Assembly: GCF_029892965.1 (NCBI RefSeq)
Contig: NZ_JARXWN010000012.1
Span: forward strand, 1 to 64,000
Length of the DNA: 64,000 nt
Source of the DNA: Dysgonomonas sp. PF1-14
Lineage (GTDB): Bacteria > Bacteroidota > Bacteroidia > Bacteroidales > Dysgonomonadaceae
Direction: 5' to 3'
Of the stretch, positions 61,204 through 64,000 are shown one piece after another. Position 1 is the stretch's first letter. Each line of letters starts with the position of its first letter. Both the position numbers and the translations under genes were made by a program. Under the pieces are notes generated by a model, which worked only from the letters and a program-made list of their open reading frames with translations, was not told where the DNA came from and did not search any database.

Positions 61204-61827
61204 TTAGCGGGTAAGTACTCTGATATCCTTATTTTCTTTGACCTCGAATCCTTCGATAGTAAATCCATGCGGATTATTATCAGAACGGACAGAATTCAAT
61301 AACCGGCAATAGGTTATCAAAGAGCGTTCGGTAATATTACTCTCGCGAATAATCATCTGCTTACCATAAGTAGCAACTTGATAAGGATAGACATTCAGGT
61401 TGCAGGCCACACTGTCTATCTGTATCATTTGATTGATATTGCCCGATATTATGCGATTATAATATCCTTTTTCTGACAAGTCTTTATAATAATTGAAGGC
61501 TGTTTTATCTGACAGGAGCAGTGCCCTGTTGATATTGCTTTCAATAGCCGATTTGTCAGGAGAAAGGGTAAAGAAGAGTTCGTGAAAACGCCTGACGTGT
61601 TCCCTTGCTTCCACAGGGCGGTTTTGTGACAAGTCCTGCGAGAGGGCGAGCATCAGTGATTTTCCATTGTCCAATACATATATTTTCTGGCGCTGTGCTT
61701 CTGCAAAGTCGTATGCACTATATACGGAATATCCCGTAACAAGAGTACACATACACAGAAACACAATGCCGAAAATGCGGAGTTGCTTAAAACTGGTCTC
61801 TATATTTTTTAATGACTTGAATTCCAT
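61204..61827 (-). CDS. traK: Conjugative transposon protein TraK
   Basis: A 207-residue VirB8-like transfer protein. One N-terminal membrane helix (about 15-36, 'LRIFGIVFLCMCTLVTGYSVYSAYDF') is followed by a periplasmic domain with 'VYVLDNGKSLMLALSQDLSQNRPVEAREHVRRFHELFFTLSPD' (about 45-88). The length of 207 matches the family. ATG at 61827 ('MEFKSLKNIETSF') is the family start; an upstream ATG at 61893 lies in a repeat. Confidence 0.93.
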   Translation of the reverse strand: MEFKSLKNIETSFKQLRIFGIVFLCMCTLVTGYSVYSAYDFAEAQRQKIYVLDNGKSLMLALSQDLSQNRPVEAREHVRRFHELFFTLSPDKSAIESNINRALLLSDKTAFNYYKDLSEKGYYNRIISGNINQMIQIDSVACNLNVYPYQVATYGKQMIIRESNITERSLITYCRLLNSVRSDNNPHGFTIEGFEVKENKDIRVLTR

Positions 61828-61937
61828 TATACTAATGTGATAATTTGAAAATGTGCCGATGTGCCAATGATGATTACTGAGCCTGATAATCATTTTTTCA
61901 TTGGCAAATTGGCATACTAAACCATTGGCTCATTAAG
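61828..61937. repeat. GTGCCAAT palindromic repeat in the traK-traJ gap
   Basis: ATGTGCC-ATGTGCCAATGA is followed 30 bases later by TCATTGGCAAATTGGCAT: a long imperfect palindrome (about 61851-61915), plus a third TTGGC near 61925. Related sequence occurs in the traJ-traI gap. Confidence 0.5.
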
Positions 61938-62930
61938 TTATTTCCCTTTCAGCCTTCCCATAATATTTCCGGCAGCAGCACCCGCAGCACCTCCGGCTAT
62001 TGCTCCGCCTTTGGTTGCCGTCTGATTCACATTCTTACCGAAGTTACCCATGCCACCAGCCGAGATTATCCATCCGGCAACAGTCGGAATGGTAAAGAAC
62101 CCGACAATACCGATCAGTAGGAATAGGATATAAATAACATCGGAACTATCCAGCGAGAAGTTCGGATCAGTTTCCATCCGGACAATATCAGCTTGCAACA
62201 TCAGTGATTGGAGCCGGGCTAATATCGTGCTGAACAAATCAGACACAGGCAGCCACAGATAGACCGACACATATCGTGATATCCATTGGGTCAGGGTGGA
62301 TGAAAATCCGTCCCAGACGGAGATCCCGAAGGCAATAGGACCTAGTATGGCGAGAACAATCAGGAAGAAAGTGCGTATCACATCAATAACCAATGCCGCC
62401 GCCTTGAAAATTATCTCCAGCAACTCCCTGAATGCTTCCCGTATCCATTTCTTGGCATTGTACAATCCTTTTTCAATATATAATCCGACTTTCGTTCCCA
62501 CATCAGTAATACCCAATTCGTCCAGTTTGGCATCCCATATTTCATTATCTACCAGATAAGCTGTTTCGGGATTGCGCCGCATGGCTTCATACTCCATCTT
62601 ATCCTTTTGCTCTGCATATTTCTGCATGTCGAATGTTTCGGATTGCAGCATACCATGTGTTCCCTGCACAACAGGACTCATAATACTGTTGATAGTACCC
62701 AGTACGACAGTCGGGAAAAACATGATACATAGGCCGATGGCAAAGGGACGAAGCAAGGGATAGACATCGATAGGTTCAGCCCGTGACAGGGATTGCCAGA
62801 CCCGATGGGCAACATAGAACAATGCTCCCAATCCGGCTATTCCTTTGGCTACTCCGGCCATATCGCTACACAAAGGCATCATCTGGTCATAAAGGGTTCG
62901 CAGTGTTTCGTGAAATTGATCAAAATCCAT
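61938..62930 (-). CDS. traJ: Conjugative transposon protein TraJ
   Basis: A 330-residue polytopic inner-membrane protein (VirB6-like). Several hydrophobic segments are visible, including 'GIAGLGALFYVAHRVW', 'LRPFAIGLCIMFFPTVVLGTI', 'TFFLIVLAILGPIAFGISVW' and 'VIYILFLLIGIVGFFTIPTVAGWII'. The Gly/Ala-rich C-terminus ('GGAIAGGAAGAAAGNIMG') is characteristic. Order traI, traJ, traK is as in CTnDOT. Confidence 0.94.
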   Translation of the reverse strand: MDFDQFHETLRTLYDQMMPLCSDMAGVAKGIAGLGALFYVAHRVWQSLSRAEPIDVYPLLRPFAIGLCIMFFPTVVLGTINSIMSPVVQGTHGMLQSETFDMQKYAEQKDKMEYEAMRRNPETAYLVDNEIWDAKLDELGITDVGTKVGLYIEKGLYNAKKWIREAFRELLEIIFKAAALVIDVIRTFFLIVLAILGPIAFGISVWDGFSSTLTQWISRYVSVYLWLPVSDLFSTILARLQSLMLQADIVRMETDPNFSLDSSDVIYILFLLIGIVGFFTIPTVAGWIISAGGMGNFGKNVNQTATKGGAIAGGAAGAAAGNIMGRLKGK

Positions 62931-63012
62931 ATTCTAATAATTTAATGTGAAAATTTGCCAATATGCCAATGTTATTGTTGCTTTGCGCCATTGGCATATC
63001 GGCACACTGAGA
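62931..63012. repeat. GCCAAT palindromic repeat in the traJ-traI gap
   Basis: ATGTGAAAATTTGCCAATATGCCAATG then, after a short spacer, CGCCATTGGCATATCGGCACAC: inverted GCCAAT/ATTGGC pairs as in the traK-traJ gap. Confidence 0.5.
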
Positions 63013-63648
63013 TTACCAGTAACGTTCGTTTGGATTGCCATACAAAGCATTTACCCTTGCAGTCTCGCCTTTTTTCTTCGCTCTGAGATAAGATACTCCG
63101 ATATTTTTATTAGTATAGTATTTTACCAGATTGCGATACTCCACCATCGAGTCATGGCAGCTATTGACTACATCCATACGATCTTTATCCGAAAGAGATA
63201 GGGTACTGATATTGACGACTCCTTTCAATTCGTTTAATACATCGTTACTTTGCTCCAACAATTTGGCATATCCTGTTGCAATGGCATTGAGTTCATCGAT
63301 GGAATAATTGGGATCTTGCAGCATCTTTTGAAAGTTATTGACATAGATATCGGAGACTTCGCCTACCATCAGTATGGTCTTCTGTACTTTCCTTGCATCT
63401 TTGACCAGCTTGTTCACTGCTTTGAGCGCATCGTAGTATTCTTTACCTTGATTATAAACCTTTTGCACCTCTTTAAAATTATTAATCATATTTTTTGCAG
63501 TGGAAGAGGTTTCGACAATCTGTTTGCTGGTATTAACAATACTTTGGGTAAAGTTCGACGGGTCCCAGACTGTCCACTGGGCACTGATATTTGTTGTGAA
63601 AAGCACAAGGCTTACGCACAACATGAAAAATTTAGCTTTCATATTCAA
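63013..63648 (-). CDS. traI: Conjugative transposon protein TraI (DUF4141)
   Basis: A 211-residue exported protein of the DUF4141/TraI family. The signal peptide ends 'FTTNISAQ' (about 23). 'WTVWDPSNFTQSIVNTSKQIVETSSTAKNMINNFKEVQKVYNQGKEYYDAL' opens the mature helical part, and 'LYGNPNERYW' ends it. Its pattern resembles VirB5-like minor pilins, a comparison only. It lies downstream of traG in the expected order. Confidence 0.93.
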   Translation of the reverse strand: MNMKAKFFMLCVSLVLFTTNISAQWTVWDPSNFTQSIVNTSKQIVETSSTAKNMINNFKEVQKVYNQGKEYYDALKAVNKLVKDARKVQKTILMVGEVSDIYVNNFQKMLQDPNYSIDELNAIATGYAKLLEQSNDVLNELKGVVNISTLSLSDKDRMDVVNSCHDSMVEYRNLVKYYTNKNIGVSYLRAKKKGETARVNALYGNPNERYW

Positions 63649-63698
63649 CTTGTTATTAATACGTTAATAAATTATTATTCTCTTTTTGCTAATGCGGA

Positions 63699-64000
63699 TT
63701 AAGGGGCCGCCAGTTGCTTTATAGCCTGTTCCATATCTCCTCCCAACTTTTCAGCGAGCCGCATCACTTCGAGTTTCTCGGTCTCTTCAGTGGTATAGGT
63801 CAGGTATTCTGATTTACTTACTTCCGTTGCATATACCGCAGATTGCGCACTGCCCAGTCCGATCCACACTTCTTTGTACAATCGGCTTGGATTATTGGAC
63901 ATATTAATGGAAAGAATTTGCGCCCGTTCCTTATCGGTCAGTCCCAGCAAAGACTGTATCGCATCAAACTTGTTCATATACTTACGCTGGTCGAGCAGTA
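63699..64000 (-). CDS. traG: TraG (VirB4-like ATPase), C-terminal end only
   Basis: The frame runs off the right edge and ends at 63699. The visible 100 residues ('LDQRKYMNKFDAIQSLLGLTDKERAQILSINMSNNPSRLYKEVWIGLG', then 'YLTYTTEETEKLEVMRLAEKLGGDMEQAI') match the extreme C-terminus of the conjugative transposon TraG VirB4-type ATPase. An internal ATG near 63977 exists, but the frame continues upstream without interruption, so the gene is partial here. The ATPase motor domain lies outside the window. Confidence 0.8.
   Translation of the reverse strand, partial: LLDQRKYMNKFDAIQSLLGLTDKERAQILSINMSNNPSRLYKEVWIGLGSAQSAVYATEVSKSEYLTYTTEETEKLEVMRLAEKLGGDMEQAIKQLAAP

Overview
The window looks like a chromosome segment of an AT-rich member of the Bacteroidota, order Bacteroidales, perhaps Dysgonomonadaceae (the family is a guess from gene content only). 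The evidence is the Bacteroides-type promoter TTTG-N19-TAnnTTTG in front of both tRNA genes, SusC-like and lipoprotein families, CTnDOT-type tra genes, and Bacteroides-type tyrosine recombinases.

The layout is three blocks. (1) Positions 1-10,242 are a mobile region abutting the 3' end of tRNA-Phe. It holds a fused C39-like/VKOR/thioredoxin membrane protein with a small partner, a relaxase and MobC pair with a probable oriT region, two regulator genes each interrupted by an in-frame TGA, a third excisionase-like gene, a complete integrase, and a second integrase cut off just before its catalytic C-terminus. The last point suggests one element inserted inside another. (2) Positions 10,243-45,139 are ordinary chromosome: glxK, thiL, punA, lpxK, sppA, a GH31 glycosidase with sstT, ychF, a GT11 fucosyltransferase, galE, glnS, tRNA-Phe, tRNA-Lys and several lipoproteins and regulators. 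Gene orientation diverges around 21.6-22.1 kb, in an AT-rich gap with DnaA-box-like sites, a candidate replication origin. Two 205-bp inverted copies of a MITE and several palindromic repeat families lie in the gaps. (3) From 45,140 to the right edge is an integrative conjugative element inserted next to tRNA-Lys. It has a full integrase, PcfK/PcfJ-like proteins, two different IS110-family insertion sequences, a LOTUS-like (OST-HTH) protein, and a CTnDOT-type transfer operon read leftward (traG end, traI, J, K, L, M, N, O, a DNA adenine methylase, traQ).

The most interesting signals are non-coding. Each IS110 transposase has a strongly folded candidate guide (bridge) RNA on one side: downstream in one element, upstream in the other. 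Each also has, just beyond its 3' end and on the opposite strand, a short promoter-hairpin-terminator unit that looks like an independent small RNA. Other points of note are the paired TGA-interrupted genes, an A8 frameshift in a TPR/AraC-type regulator, a HAD protein that has lost its nucleophile, and an 11-bp-period GTTACC pair shared by two integrase leaders.

Everything here was read by eye. Folding, homology searches and boundary calls were not computed.
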